A DNA stretch of 64,000 nt from Strigamia acuminata (lineage: Eukaryota; Arthropoda; Chilopoda; Geophilomorpha; Linotaeniidae): NCBI GenBank assembly GCA_949358305.1, contig OX442314.1, positions 37,297,211 to 37,361,210 of the forward strand, in the 5' to 3' direction. Each line of letters opens with the position of its first letter. Within the stretch, counting starts at the first letter, position 1. Of this stretch, positions 10,331-18,619 are shown piece by piece. Below the pieces are notes generated by a model, which had not been told where the DNA came from, searched no databases, and saw only the letters and a program-made list of their open reading frames with translations. The position numbers and the translations under genes were made by a program.

Positions 10331-10786
10331 GACAATTTTTCGTAAGTTCTGTGAACCTAACATATTTAATTCGCTTTTAAGTTGCAGAATTTCAGATCTG
10401 GGTTATTATTAACGTGTTTAATCTTGACCGCCCGATGGATGTGAATTGATCGAACTGACATTGGACGAATTAGAAGAGAAAATGCGCGAAGGTAGAAAAA
10501 ATTAATAAATAAAATCACGAATTCATAACATTTTATTAATTATTATTTTGATTGTCTCGGATTATCGTCTTTACACGTCGTTCTACGTCAAAAACAAAAA
10601 TGTGATTGCCCAGTCAGCCGCGCGATGGCGCTACCATCAGTATGTATTAGCAAGGATATAGAAGTCGGATAAATTAATAAACTAAATTCAAGTATTTATT
10701 TCGGGAGGCAATATTTCGTATTTCAACACTTTAAATTTTTATTTTTCGCTATTTTTCAAAATTATCCTCGTCGTCTTTTTTTTTTC
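10331..10786. other. Recurrent intergenic block with GATGG-N5-CCATC
   Basis: This spacer between A1 and B1 recurs at 13080-13380 (inverted), 18270-18420, 20230-20500 and 22740-22840, with partial copies at 14680-14710. Each well-preserved copy has GCGCGATGGCGCTACCATCA, in which GATGG and CCATC form an inverted repeat around five bases, next to ACGTCGTTCTACGTCA. AATAAA for B1 on the minus strand is at about 10735-10740. Confidence 0.7.
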
Positions 10787-11665
10787 TTATTCGCTGCGGA
10801 CTTTTTTCGGATTCGGTTGGTCGCCACCCGCTTCCGCTTTGCGTTTGTACGTGCTGGCTTCTCTGACCGCAGAAGCAAATTTCGATTTTGTCAATAAGTA
10901 GTCGCGTATCACCGCGAATTTCTCTTTTAATTCGCTGATCCTCATTTCGCAGTCGTTCAGCTCTTGCGCGAGATATTCAATTTGCTCCGTCCATAAGTTC
11001 AAAAAGTGCTTGTCCCACGCTTCTTTCCTTCGATAGTAATTCCTATTCCTGAAGGCACACTCGGCTCCTTTCGTCGGTCGTTCCTTTTCCTTATTCTTCG
11101 CTTCAGCATCTGGCGGCACCGCAGCGGAAACGTACACTTCTCGTACGTCGTCCGGTATTTGGGCGATATATTTCTCATAATCTTGAATCAGATCCATATC
11201 TTTACCAAATGCATCTGGATTGCATGCAAACAATTCTTTGCTGCTTTCTTCCTCTTCTTCTTCATCATCTTCATCTTCGAAAGTCGTAATAAGAGAGATG
11301 GTCGGTGATGAGACAAACTCGATTCCATCTAACGTCATCATTTGTTTGTGCAGCGCTGCATTCTCTTCGTCGTCATCTATCAAACCTTGCACGTATTCTG
11401 TGTCTGCGAGCAGTCGTGCCTCTCCGTTTAAACTCTTTTTAACTCTCTTCTTTTGTTCCAACACTGTTCTCGCCACAGCAAAAGTTTGCTCCTCAACTGA
11501 CTGCGTTCGCATCTTTGTGGTTTTACGGATCACTTTGGCATTTTCCTTCCGTTTAACCCTCTGCTTTTCCTTTTTCTCGGCTTTACTTAATTTTTCACCC
11601 CTTTTTGCTCGAGCCTGCATTGTTTCGTCCGTTGATTGTTGGTTGTATTCTGAATCGGAACTCAT
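10787..11665 (-). CDS. B1: acidic coiled-coil, possibly bZIP-like protein, 292 aa
   Basis: Single exon. The open frame extends 30 codons further up to 11755, but that start is TTG; the first ATG at 11665 (MSSDSEYNQQ) is preferred and leaves a leader of about 105 nt below a TATA box. The N-terminal third is very basic (KAEKKEKQRVKRKENAKVIRK), the middle has an acidic run (EDEDDEEEEEESS), and the C-terminus has FRNRNYYRRKEAWDKHF followed by a predicted coiled coil (EYLAQELNDCEMRISELKEK), an arrangement that recalls a divergent bZIP domain. The last residues are basic (PNPKKVRSE), a possible nuclear signal. Unrelated in sequence to A genes, but its pieces are fused to A and M pieces elsewhere in the cluster. 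Confidence 0.75.
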   Translation of the reverse strand: MSSDSEYNQQSTDETMQARAKRGEKLSKAEKKEKQRVKRKENAKVIRKTTKMRTQSVEEQTFAVARTVLEQKKRVKKSLNGEARLLADTEYVQGLIDDDEENAALHKQMMTLDGIEFVSSPTISLITTFEDEDDEEEEEESSKELFACNPDAFGKDMDLIQDYEKYIAQIPDDVREVYVSAAVPPDAEAKNKEKERPTKGAECAFRNRNYYRRKEAWDKHFLNLWTEQIEYLAQELNDCEMRISELKEKFAVIRDYLLTKSKFASAVREASTYKRKAEAGGDQPNPKKVRSE

Positions 11666-12095
11666 TGTCAAATAGATTGATCGATCAAAGATGAAATGAT
11701 CTGCTAAGCTAATTTCAACAAATTTATGTAAATACGAAGGAGACTTGTACGACAATGTTCACAAACAACTGATGATTTAATCAAACAATGTTGTGGGCTT
11801 ATATATCTCAAATAATGTCACGCCCGGTTTACGTGACGGGTCACTCGACCAATCATTGCCGAGTTGACCAATATGCCACACGGCACGTAGCATGGACGTG
11901 TGTGGCGCTCATTCCCTACATGCATTTGCCGTTTACACAATTTTGTATGGTTATAGACCATATTTTGCATGAATGTGGCTTCTACATTACGCAATATTAT
12001 TTTCTTGAAAAGGTTTTTGGTTTTTTTGATTCTCAATTTTGAGTTTTGTTATTCAGAGTTGTTCATTCTTTCACCGCTACCTGCTCATTTTGTTT
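11666..12095 (-). promoter_or_regulatory. B-type promoter
   Basis: TATATAAG at about 11798-11806 (read on the minus strand) sits some 30 bp before the inferred start near 11770. Upstream are ACGTGACGGGTCACTCG, with an ACGTGAC core favoured by bZIP factors, and a long conserved tract ending in the sequence GAGTTTTGTTATTCAGAG. Nearly the same promoter occurs at 14304-14650, and its distal part at 18050-18150. Confidence 0.7.
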
Positions 12096-12207
12096 GCTAG
12101 AATTCTAAAATGTTTGGTCGCTAAATTAGGGCTAAATGAAACAACAGTGATCGCGGTGAAGAGCGGACGACAGATGGCTCTATCTACTCGCGACGATGTT
12201 ACAAAAA
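12096..12207. other. Fragment of an A-type promoter/leader
   Basis: Diverged copy of the A leader (GCTAGAATTCTAAAATGTTTGGTCG, GAGCGGACGACAGATGG) abruptly joined to the truncated M2 exon 2. It marks a breakpoint. Confidence 0.65.
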
Positions 12208-12557
12208 CCGGGCACTCCCGACTCGTATTGGCTGCAGAAAAACAAGGATTTTTAAGCGTTTTTTCAATTTATTTCTTATTTTTAAAATATACCCTTGAAC
12301 GTGGTGTCCCAGCAGTTGCATTTACACGTCGATCTGTTCACCGGACGCGTGTATTTGCTCCAGAGACTGTAAATAACGTCGAAATGAAAGTACGGAATGA
12401 GGACGAAGACGGCCGTTGCTAGGCACAAGCTGACTGTCGTTTCGAAATCGTAATATTTCGACGCGCGAGGAGTTTTCTCTGCTCGCGTTGACGTCGGTCC
12501 AGTGTTTGTATGTTTCGTCTCACGATATATCCCCAGTGTGTTTTCATCGCTCGTCAT
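12208..12557 (-). pseudogene. M2: truncated membrane-protein copy
   Basis: Exon 1 (12293-12557) is intact, encodes the N-terminus, first membrane segment and CKCNCWD motif, and keeps a GTATAT donor. Exon 2 is cut to 24 bp (12208-12231), where CCAATACGAG lacks one base compared with M1, before running into A-promoter sequence. Five of the six membrane segments are lost, so it is a broken copy. Confidence 0.85.
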
Positions 12558-13080
12558 TGCGGAATGTTAGATTCTGTGTTTTCCCGACCGGTTCGACCGG
12601 GTGAATTACGTTTTAAGAAGTTGTCACTAGTTACCGAGACAAAACGGCAAGTACAGGAGATAGAGATTAAATAAACAAATAAAGATAATAGATAATAGAA
12701 AAATTTAATTTCTGACCAAAGCATTAAATTGAATTAATTTCGTCTTTATTCATCTGGTTAACACTAATAAATGAAAATAAAAATTGTGCAAACTTAATCC
12801 ATTATGTAAAATGCGAAAAATGAAGGTCAAGTATTTCATCTTTTCTTGTTACGTTGTTTGCAACAATTCAGACACAACCGAATTGTCGCTTTTCCGTCCA
12901 CCACATGACAACACACACCAGAAGTTTGACTTCTTTTCCCTCTAGATTCCTTATCCGTAAACCTTCGGAGCTTCGGACGAATCCTGGTGGACTAAATTCG
13001 ACAATTCCAACCGAAACCGAAAAAAGTCCGCAGCGAATAAGAAAAAAGACAGACGACGAGGATAATTTCGAAAAATAGCA
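12558..13080. pseudogene. A 3' remnant joined to an inverted B 3' end
   Basis: 12558-12839 is the M upstream spacer. From about 12840 to 12975 the minus strand holds a diverged A C-terminus (the region encoding CLDCCKQ). It then joins plus-strand sequence matching the end of B1 (AGTCCGCAGCGAATAAGAAA and the downstream GACGACGAGGATAA), i.e. the B end lies in the opposite orientation. The junction is one edge of the inverted duplication that ends near 14.2 kb. Confidence 0.75.
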
Positions 13081-13505
13081 AAAAATAAAAATTTAAAGTG
13101 TTGATACGAAATATTGCCTCCCGAAATAAATACCGATACCGAATTTAGTTTATTAATTCATCCGACTTCTATATCCTTGCTAGGAAATACTGATGGTAGC
13201 GCCATCGCGCGGCTGACTGGGCAATCACATTTCTGTTTTTGACGTAGAACGACGTGTAAAGAGAATAATCCGAGACAATTAAAATAATTAATAAAATGTT
13301 ATGAATTCGTGATTTGATTTATTAATTTTTTCTACCTTCGATTAAATATGTTAGGTTCACAAAACTTACAAAAAGTGTCTAAACACCCACATCAGCTGTT
13401 TTGAAGCACACTAGATGGTATCTGCGTCGTCATTGGTTGGTTCCAGCGGAAATGTGTGGAGAGATGTGATTGGAGCTACCCGTATGTTCCTGATGCAGAA
13501 CTATA
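13080..13505 (+). repeat. Inverted copy of the intergenic block and A promoter
   Basis: Reverse-orientation copy of 10200-10780, including the GATGG-N5-CCATC motif and ACGTC cores. It reads into the plus-strand A-type promoter at 13.65 kb. Confidence 0.8.
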
Positions 13506-13646
13506 CTCTTTCCACACTCAAGGTTGACCCTGGAAGCTGGGCTCCCATTGGCCTACTTAGAACTGCAATGTAACTATATAGCATTGCATTTCTAAGTAGG
13601 CCAATGGGAGCCCAGCTTCCAGGGTCAACCTTGAGTGTGGAAAGAG
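13506..13646. mobile_element. 141-bp palindromic MITE inserted in a TATA box
   Basis: Two arms of about 65 bp are nearly perfect reverse complements (CTCTTTCCACACTC... and ...GAGTGTGGAAAGAG) around a short centre at 13571-13581. It is flanked by TATA on both sides (13502-13505 and 13647-13650). Sister promoters read AACTATATAAAC without interruption, so the empty site is known and the target duplication is TATA (or TA). It could fold into a long hairpin by itself. Confidence 0.9.
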
Positions 13647-13771
13647 TATATATAAACGTTGTCCAGAGAAGATAGAGCCATTTGACGTCTGCTCTTCACC
13701 GCGATCACTCCTGAGCTCTGATTTATCGACCAAACCTTTTAGAATTTTAGCAAACAAAATAATCCTTAATC
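13640..13771 (+). promoter_or_regulatory. Plus-strand A-type promoter and leader
   Basis: GTATATATAAACG at 13645-13657 rebuilds a TATA box beside the inserted MITE. The leader that follows (AGAGAAGATAGAGCC, TTTGACGTCTGC, GCGATCACTCCTGAG) matches the minus-strand A leaders. Transcription starting near 13680 would run through both arms of the inverted repeat at 13700-14203. Confidence 0.65.
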
Positions 13772-14203
13772 ATGGCAAAAAGTAAGTCCAGAAATTGAAT
13801 TACCAGCCAAATTACCTAGACTTAAACGACCTATTTCCAGGAAACAATAAACAGGGTAATTACCTCTATCATGTACCATGGCCAACAACAAAGTCTTCTG
13901 GATCAAAACACCTCGGTGGAAACTGCGATAAGAAATTATCAGACGTTTGTCCTATTCTTCCTACTCCTGAGACGAAAGGTAAACGGACTAAACGAGTCTT
14001 GTGCGAGTCTTGCTTAGACTGGCACAAGATGGTACATGATAGAGGTAATTACCCTGTTTATTGTTTCCTGGAAATATCTCGTTTAAGTCTAGGTAATTTT
14101 GGCTGGTAATTCTGGACTTACTTTCTGCCATGATTACGGATTATTTTGTTTGCTAAAATTCTAAAAGGTTTGGTCGATAAATCAGAGCTCAGGAGTGATC
14201 GCG
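13700..14203. repeat. Inverted repeat of A promoter and first exons
   Basis: Left arm 13700-13879 and right arm 14029-14203 are about 175-180 bp and closely complementary, covering leader, ATG, exon 1, intron 1 and the start of exon 2. Nearer the centre, 13998-14010 pairs with 14015-14028 (CTTGTGC type), giving an apical stem above an internal loop. A transcript from either side would fold into a long double strand carrying sense and antisense A-gene sequence. Confidence 0.85.
13772..14109 (+). pseudogene. Truncated A-type gene on the plus strand
   Basis: Exon 1 13772-13781 (ATGGCAAAAA then GTAAGT) and exon 2 13841-14109 join in frame to 92 codons. The first part is A-like (KSSGS, PTPETKGKRTKRVLCES); after the centre of the inverted repeat the frame reads antisense sequence and stops at 14107. 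The bZIP-like region is missing. It may be a transcribed noncoding hairpin rather than a protein gene. Confidence 0.6.
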
Positions 14204-14650
14204 AAGAATAGATTGTCAAATAGATTGATCGATCAAAGATGAAATGATCTGCTAAGCTAGTTTCAACAAATTTATGTAAATACGAAGGAGACTTGTACGA
14301 CAATGTTCACAAACAACTGATGGTTTATTCAAACAATATTGGGGGCTTATATACCTCAAATAATGTCACGTACGGTATATATACGTGACGGGTCACTAGA
14401 CCATTCATTGTCGAGTTGACCAATATGCCACACGGCACGTAGCATAGACGTGTGTGGCGGTCATTCCCTACATGCATGTGCCATTTACATACTTTTGTAT
14501 AGTTATAGACCATATTTTGCATGAATGTGGCTTCTACATTACGCAATATTATTTTCTTGAAAAGCTTTTTGGTTCTTGACTATAATTTTGAGTTTTGTTA
14601 TTCAGAGTTGTTCATTCTTTCACCGCTACCTGCTCACGTCACGCGTGGAT
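14119..14650 (-). promoter_or_regulatory. B promoter fused to A leader and exon 1
   Basis: On the minus strand a B-type promoter (GTATATAAG near 14346-14354, distal tract to 14650) is followed by B leader, which at about 14210 switches to the A leader (GATCACTCCTGAGC) and A exon 1 (ATG at 14131, donor GTAAGT). The B start ATG is lost. Transcripts from here would enter the inverted repeat from the right. Confidence 0.7.
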
Positions 14651-15289
14651 TGTTATGTTAACATTGAAACGTGATTGTCCATGGAACCGCGCGATGGCGC
14701 CGCCATCAGTATTTCCCAGCATGCCATGCAAGCAATGTCCAACGTGGATCTCGACGTGATTCTGCTCACTCTTCGACTCTGTGAAAACCGACACGCTTTT
14801 ACATGTTTATTCATTGATTTTTATTGTTGTTTGTAATAATTTGAATTTGATGAGTTATTAATTTTGATTGTGTTGTATTTTAATTCCTCTAAAATTGTAT
14901 TTTGTTTATTTGGAAGTGGTTACCCCTCACCTTGAATTGTTATCTCTCTCTTCTTAGAACTCACCTAATTGCCAATGTGCCATCAATTATCTGGTGCTCC
15001 CCTTTTGGAGCACGTCATCGCTTGTCCATGTGCTTTACTTTATAGCATGGATTTTTTAGTCATTTCACTTTTGTATTTAATTATCGTTGTTTTAAAAAAA
15101 GAATAAACTTAGTCTTGAAGAAGTTGTTGAACATACAAGTCACGTTTTTCATTTCTCAAAATCTACATTTTAATTTGAAGTCGCTATTGTTATTCAGGGA
15201 ACTAATCAATTATCCGCAATACCTTTATTGCATTTCAAAGACTCCAATTTAATTTGCTTTTATCTTAAAGGTGTCCAAAAAGGTCCAAA
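14651..15289. other. Intergenic, partial motif copy
   Basis: Near 14689 a variant GCGCGATGGCGCCGCCATCAG keeps the GATGG-N5-CCATC arrangement. The rest (14760-15289) is AT-rich and holds nothing I recognise. Confidence 0.6.
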
Positions 15290-15610
15290 AACCCTTTAAA
15301 ACAGATTTTAAGGATCGTAATTAAAAATAAAACTAAATAAAAAAGAAAAAATCAATTCCCATGAAAATTGTAATTTGAAAAATGCCCATTTTAGAAACAA
15401 ATGCCCAGCATCCCACCAGAGGGCGCAACGTCACGCTGGTGTAAAATATTTTGAAGTTTTGAAAATGTGGAAAAGTGCAGGATTTGACGAGACTCGCTGT
15501 TATAATACAGCTGAAATGAAGGTCAAGTAATTCATGTTTCACTGTTATGTTGTTTGCAACAATCTAGACACAGCAGAATTGTTGCTTTTCCGTTTACCAC
15601 ATGCACACTG
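15290..15610 (-). pseudogene. Duplicate of the A6 downstream flank with A C-terminus
   Basis: 15290-15510 matches 23290-23510 closely (shared AGAGGGCGCAACGTCACGCT, GAAAATGTGGAAAAGTGCAG). It continues into a diverged A C-terminal segment at about 15530-15610 encoding the CLDCC region. The remainder of that A copy is absent. Confidence 0.75.
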
Positions 15611-15805
15611 TAATGAGCTGGAATAATTCTAACTCACTGATGCTAAGACTAGACTTATCAAAATAATTACTTCTAATACTAAACTCAATAATCTTAAACT
15701 AACTTCTAAGGTTGGGAAATAATAACTAAGTTATTATTAAAAACAAATACTAATTTATTCGTGACTTTGAATAATCGTTCTATTAAAAAATTCAATTACT
15801 TTGGA

Positions 15806-16237
15806 TTAATAAAGAAAGTTATACAACAATTTCACTAAATAATGAAAGAAACAAAAAAGAAAAATGACGATAAGAAAAGAATACAAAATGGCGTCAATTC
15901 TTCGGCACCACGTTCGCGAAGGAATAACGACGCTCAGCGCTTGTTCGCGTCGTTTGGCTCGGCGATTCTGGACGTAAATCACGGCCTCGATCCCGTTACG
16001 ATATTCGTACGGACACAATTTCGTTTCCTTCACCTTTGTCGACTCCGTCTCAGACTTCGGGCGGACGTCGTTTCCCTCTCGTTCTGGCGGACAAATTTCC
16101 GCACTCGATCCTTCGACCAAATTTTCCGCTTCAACTCGACTTTGGTTCGACGACGAATCGTGACGGACAAATTTCCGATTGCGTGAATTGCCTCTTAACG
16201 CCTGGCATCTAACTTTTCTCACACAGAGACTTCGCAA
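15806..16237 (-). CDS. Possible terminal exon of a tail-anchored protein
   Basis: An open frame of 143 codons without any ATG (begins TTG), so at best an exon. The reading is charged and Ser/Glu-rich, then has a very hydrophobic C-terminal segment (FLIVIFLFCFFHYLVKLLY), like a tail anchor. A possible acceptor GCGACAG lies just upstream. Base composition is richer in GC than its flanks. I recognise no family and no other exon, so this may be accidental; a plus-strand frame overlaps 15842-16186. Confidence 0.25.
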   Translation of the reverse strand: MRSLCVRKVRCQALRGNSRNRKFVRHDSSSNQSRVEAENLVEGSSAEICPPEREGNDVRPKSETESTKVKETKLCPYEYRNGIEAVIYVQNRRAKRREQALSVVIPSRTWCRRIDAILYSFLIVIFLFCFFHYLVKLLYNFLY

Positions 16238-16639
16238 CTCGTCTGTCGCGAACTAGAAAATCTCACCGTGACAATGACTGTCAGGCAAGACTAGGAAAAA
16301 TCCCACTGTGAGATTGCTCACAGCAAGAAAGAAATTCCCTCTGTTGAATGGCTTATCAACAGCAAGAATATCTTGTAATAATCAGAATTACTACAAGAAA
16401 TGAGTCTCAATACTCAATTGAAGTTCACAAAACTGCTTAGAATGGTTTGTTTCCAGTGGTAGTTTCATGGTGTGTTTCTCTCAAGTTTTTGTCTCAGACT
16501 GAGGATTTCTCACTCTGGCAGGAAGCATTTCCTGTTGGAAACAGCTGATGGGCTGGTCGCCCTGGCAACCCACCCTCATGTTTCTCCAAGCTACTTTTCC
16601 TCAAGTAACATAAAAAATAAACTTAAATAAAAAATATAA
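16238..16639. other. Intergenic, nothing recognised
   Basis: Unique-looking sequence with CACTGTGAG and CTCACAG words but no gene, promoter or repeat that I can support. Confidence 0.5.
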
Positions 16640-16865
16640 AATATTTCAGACACATTTCTGTTTTCCATCTAGTGACCACTAGGGTCACTACAACACGTGC
16701 ACCAGTTTTACGTCTTTTTCTTCCAGGTTCCTTATCGGCATCCGTACAGCTTAGCAGCCTTTTTTGTGCTTTAAAAGAAGCCCTCAATGATTCCTCGTCT
16801 AGCAAAGCATTGAATAGCAACGGATTCTTCTCGGATATCCTCAGAGTGTTTTCTTTGCTCGTCAT
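16640..16865 (-). pseudogene. M start fused to an A C-terminal fragment
   Basis: An ATG-started frame begins with the M N-terminus (MTSKENTLRI) and switches directly to A sequence (NPLLFNALLDEESLRASFKA...). The A Cys-rich tail is lost and the frame runs on into unrelated sequence. A chimera formed by recombination between cluster members. Confidence 0.75.
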
Positions 16866-17141
16866 TGTGGAATGTTAGATTCTGTGTTCTCCCGAACGGT
16901 TCGACCGGGTGAATTACGTTTTAAGAAGTTGTCACTAGTTGCCGAGACAAAACGGCAAGCATAGGAGATAGAGATAAAATAAACAAATAAAGAAAAGATA
17001 ATAGATAATAGAAAAATTTAATTTCTGACCGTTTGCAAAGCATTAGGTTGACTTAATTTCGTCTTTATTCACATTATCACTAATAAAAGAAAATAAAAAT
17101 TGTGCAAACTTATTCCATTATGTAAAATGCGAAAATTAAGG
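16866..17141 (-). other. Copy of the M upstream spacer
   Basis: Third copy of the 8897-9150 spacer, here linking the chimeric M start to the end of A3. Confidence 0.8.
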
Positions 17142-17987
17142 TCAAGTATTTCGTGTTATCTTGTTAGGTTGTTTGCAGCAATCCAAACACAACCGAATCG
17201 TTGATTTTCCGTTTGCTACATGAACACACACACCCATTTCGCTTCCAGGTTCCTCATCGGCTTCCGTACAGCGTCGGAGTCTTTTTTGTGCTTTAAAAGA
17301 AGCCCACAATGATTCGTCGTCTTGCAAAGCATTGAATAGCAACGGATTCTGCTCGGATATCTCTTTCCGAATACATTCGCTTTTTCGTTTATATCCCTCA
17401 ATTTTCTGTCGCATCTCGGTTTCTTCTCGTTCGAGTTGTTGCAATTCCTCTTCCATTTTTTCCAACGTCCTGCGATCTTCCTCGTCCTGAAGTTTCTTCC
17501 TTCTCCTGATCTCGCGAGCTGCTTGCGCTTGCTTAGACTGGCACAAGACTCGTCTAGTCCGTCGACCTTCCGTCTCAGGAGTAGGAAGAATAGGACAAGG
17601 GTTTGCTGACTTTCCATCACACACTCGTCTCGTTTGTCTTCTTTTTGTCGCAGGAGTTGGAGCAACAGGGATAGGACAATCATTTGGCAATATTTCATTA
17701 GAGTTTCCATTGAGGTTTTCTGAGCCTGGAGGTTTTGTTGCCTGGAGTAATTGCGCTACTTCAGTTATTGGTACATAATAAATGCAAATCCCCTGTTCGT
17801 TACAAACTTCAACTAGGTCGTTTTGGTCATAGGTAATTTCGGTTTCTGGTAATTCAATTTGTTTATCCAAAGCGTCGTGGAGCCCTTGTGAATTTAAATT
17901 GGTTGGTTCGATTGAAGTGGCAACTAAATTATTCGAGGGCTCGTTTTCATCGTCTGCTGATGAATGCTTGTAGGTAGAATTTTCCAT
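17142..17987 (-). CDS. A3: bZIP-like protein, single exon, 281 aa
   Basis: Intact single-exon member. Residues 1-90 are acidic and specific to the A3/A6 subtype (MENSTYKHSS..., ICIYYVPITEVAQLL). Residues 100-150 are Pro/Thr/Arg-rich (APTPATKRRQTRRV, PTPETEGRRTRRV). Then comes a bZIP-like segment at about 155-220: SKQAQAAREIRRRKK, with Gln at the position of the invariant bZIP Asn, followed by a Leu/Met/Ile heptad coiled coil. FNALQDDES and the C-terminal CLDCCKQ are shared with A1. Part of its coding sequence (QIELPETEITYDQNDL) aligns at DNA level with the introns of A1. A nuclear regulator is the best inference; no experimental homologue comes to mind. Confidence 0.82.
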   Translation of the reverse strand: MENSTYKHSSADDENEPSNNLVATSIEPTNLNSQGLHDALDKQIELPETEITYDQNDLVEVCNEQGICIYYVPITEVAQLLQATKPPGSENLNGNSNEILPNDCPIPVAPTPATKRRQTRRVCDGKSANPCPILPTPETEGRRTRRVLCQSKQAQAAREIRRRKKLQDEEDRRTLEKMEEELQQLEREETEMRQKIEGYKRKSECIRKEISEQNPLLFNALQDDESLWASFKAQKRLRRCTEADEEPGSEMGVCVHVANGKSTIRLCLDCCKQPNKITRNT

Positions 17988-18600
17988 AATGAAAGAAAGT
18001 AATGTATTTTAATAAATGTAAATGTAAACTTTAAACTTTTTGGTTATTTTGGTTCTTGACTAGAATTTTGAGTTTTGTTATTCAGAGTTGTTCATTCTTT
18101 CACGGCTACCTGCTCACGTCACACATGGATTGTTATTTAAACATTGAAACGTGATTGGCCATTGCTCATTGCTCGCATTGATGTCGGTCCAATGTTGGTA
18201 TGTTTCGTCTCACCATATATCCTCAGAGTGTTTTCATTATTATTAATAATTATTATTAATAAATAAAATCACGAATTAACATTTTATTAATTATTTTGAT
18301 TGTCTCGGATTATCCTCTTTACACGTCGTTCTACGTCAACAACAGAAATGTGATTGCCCACTCAGCCGCGCGATGGCGCTACCATCAGTACTTCCTAGCA
18401 TGCCATGCAAGCTGTCATCGTCTGCTTGTGAATGAATAGGCAAAGTTTTCCATAATGAAACTAATAATGTACAAGTATTTGTAAAAATTGGAAAACTTTA
18501 AACTTTTATTTTAAAACTAAATTCAACTAACAAAACGTAAGATTTCGGTAACGGTATTTCAACACTTTAAATTTTTATTTTTCGCAATTTTTCAAAATTA
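17988..18600. other. Intergenic mosaic of cluster pieces
   Basis: Contains the distal B-promoter tract (18050-18150), a scrap of M exon 1 leader (18180-18235, TATATCCTCAGAGTGTTTTCAT), the GATGG-N5-CCATC block (18290-18400), and a scrap resembling the A3/A6 5' end (18415-18460). Confidence 0.7.
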
Positions 18601-18619
18601 TCCTCGTCGTCTTTCTTTT

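Noticed and set aside
11666-11755. 30-residue N-terminal extension of B1
   Set aside because: The upstream start is TTG and the segment lies in the inferred leader; the related copy at 14.2 kb has lost the true ATG.
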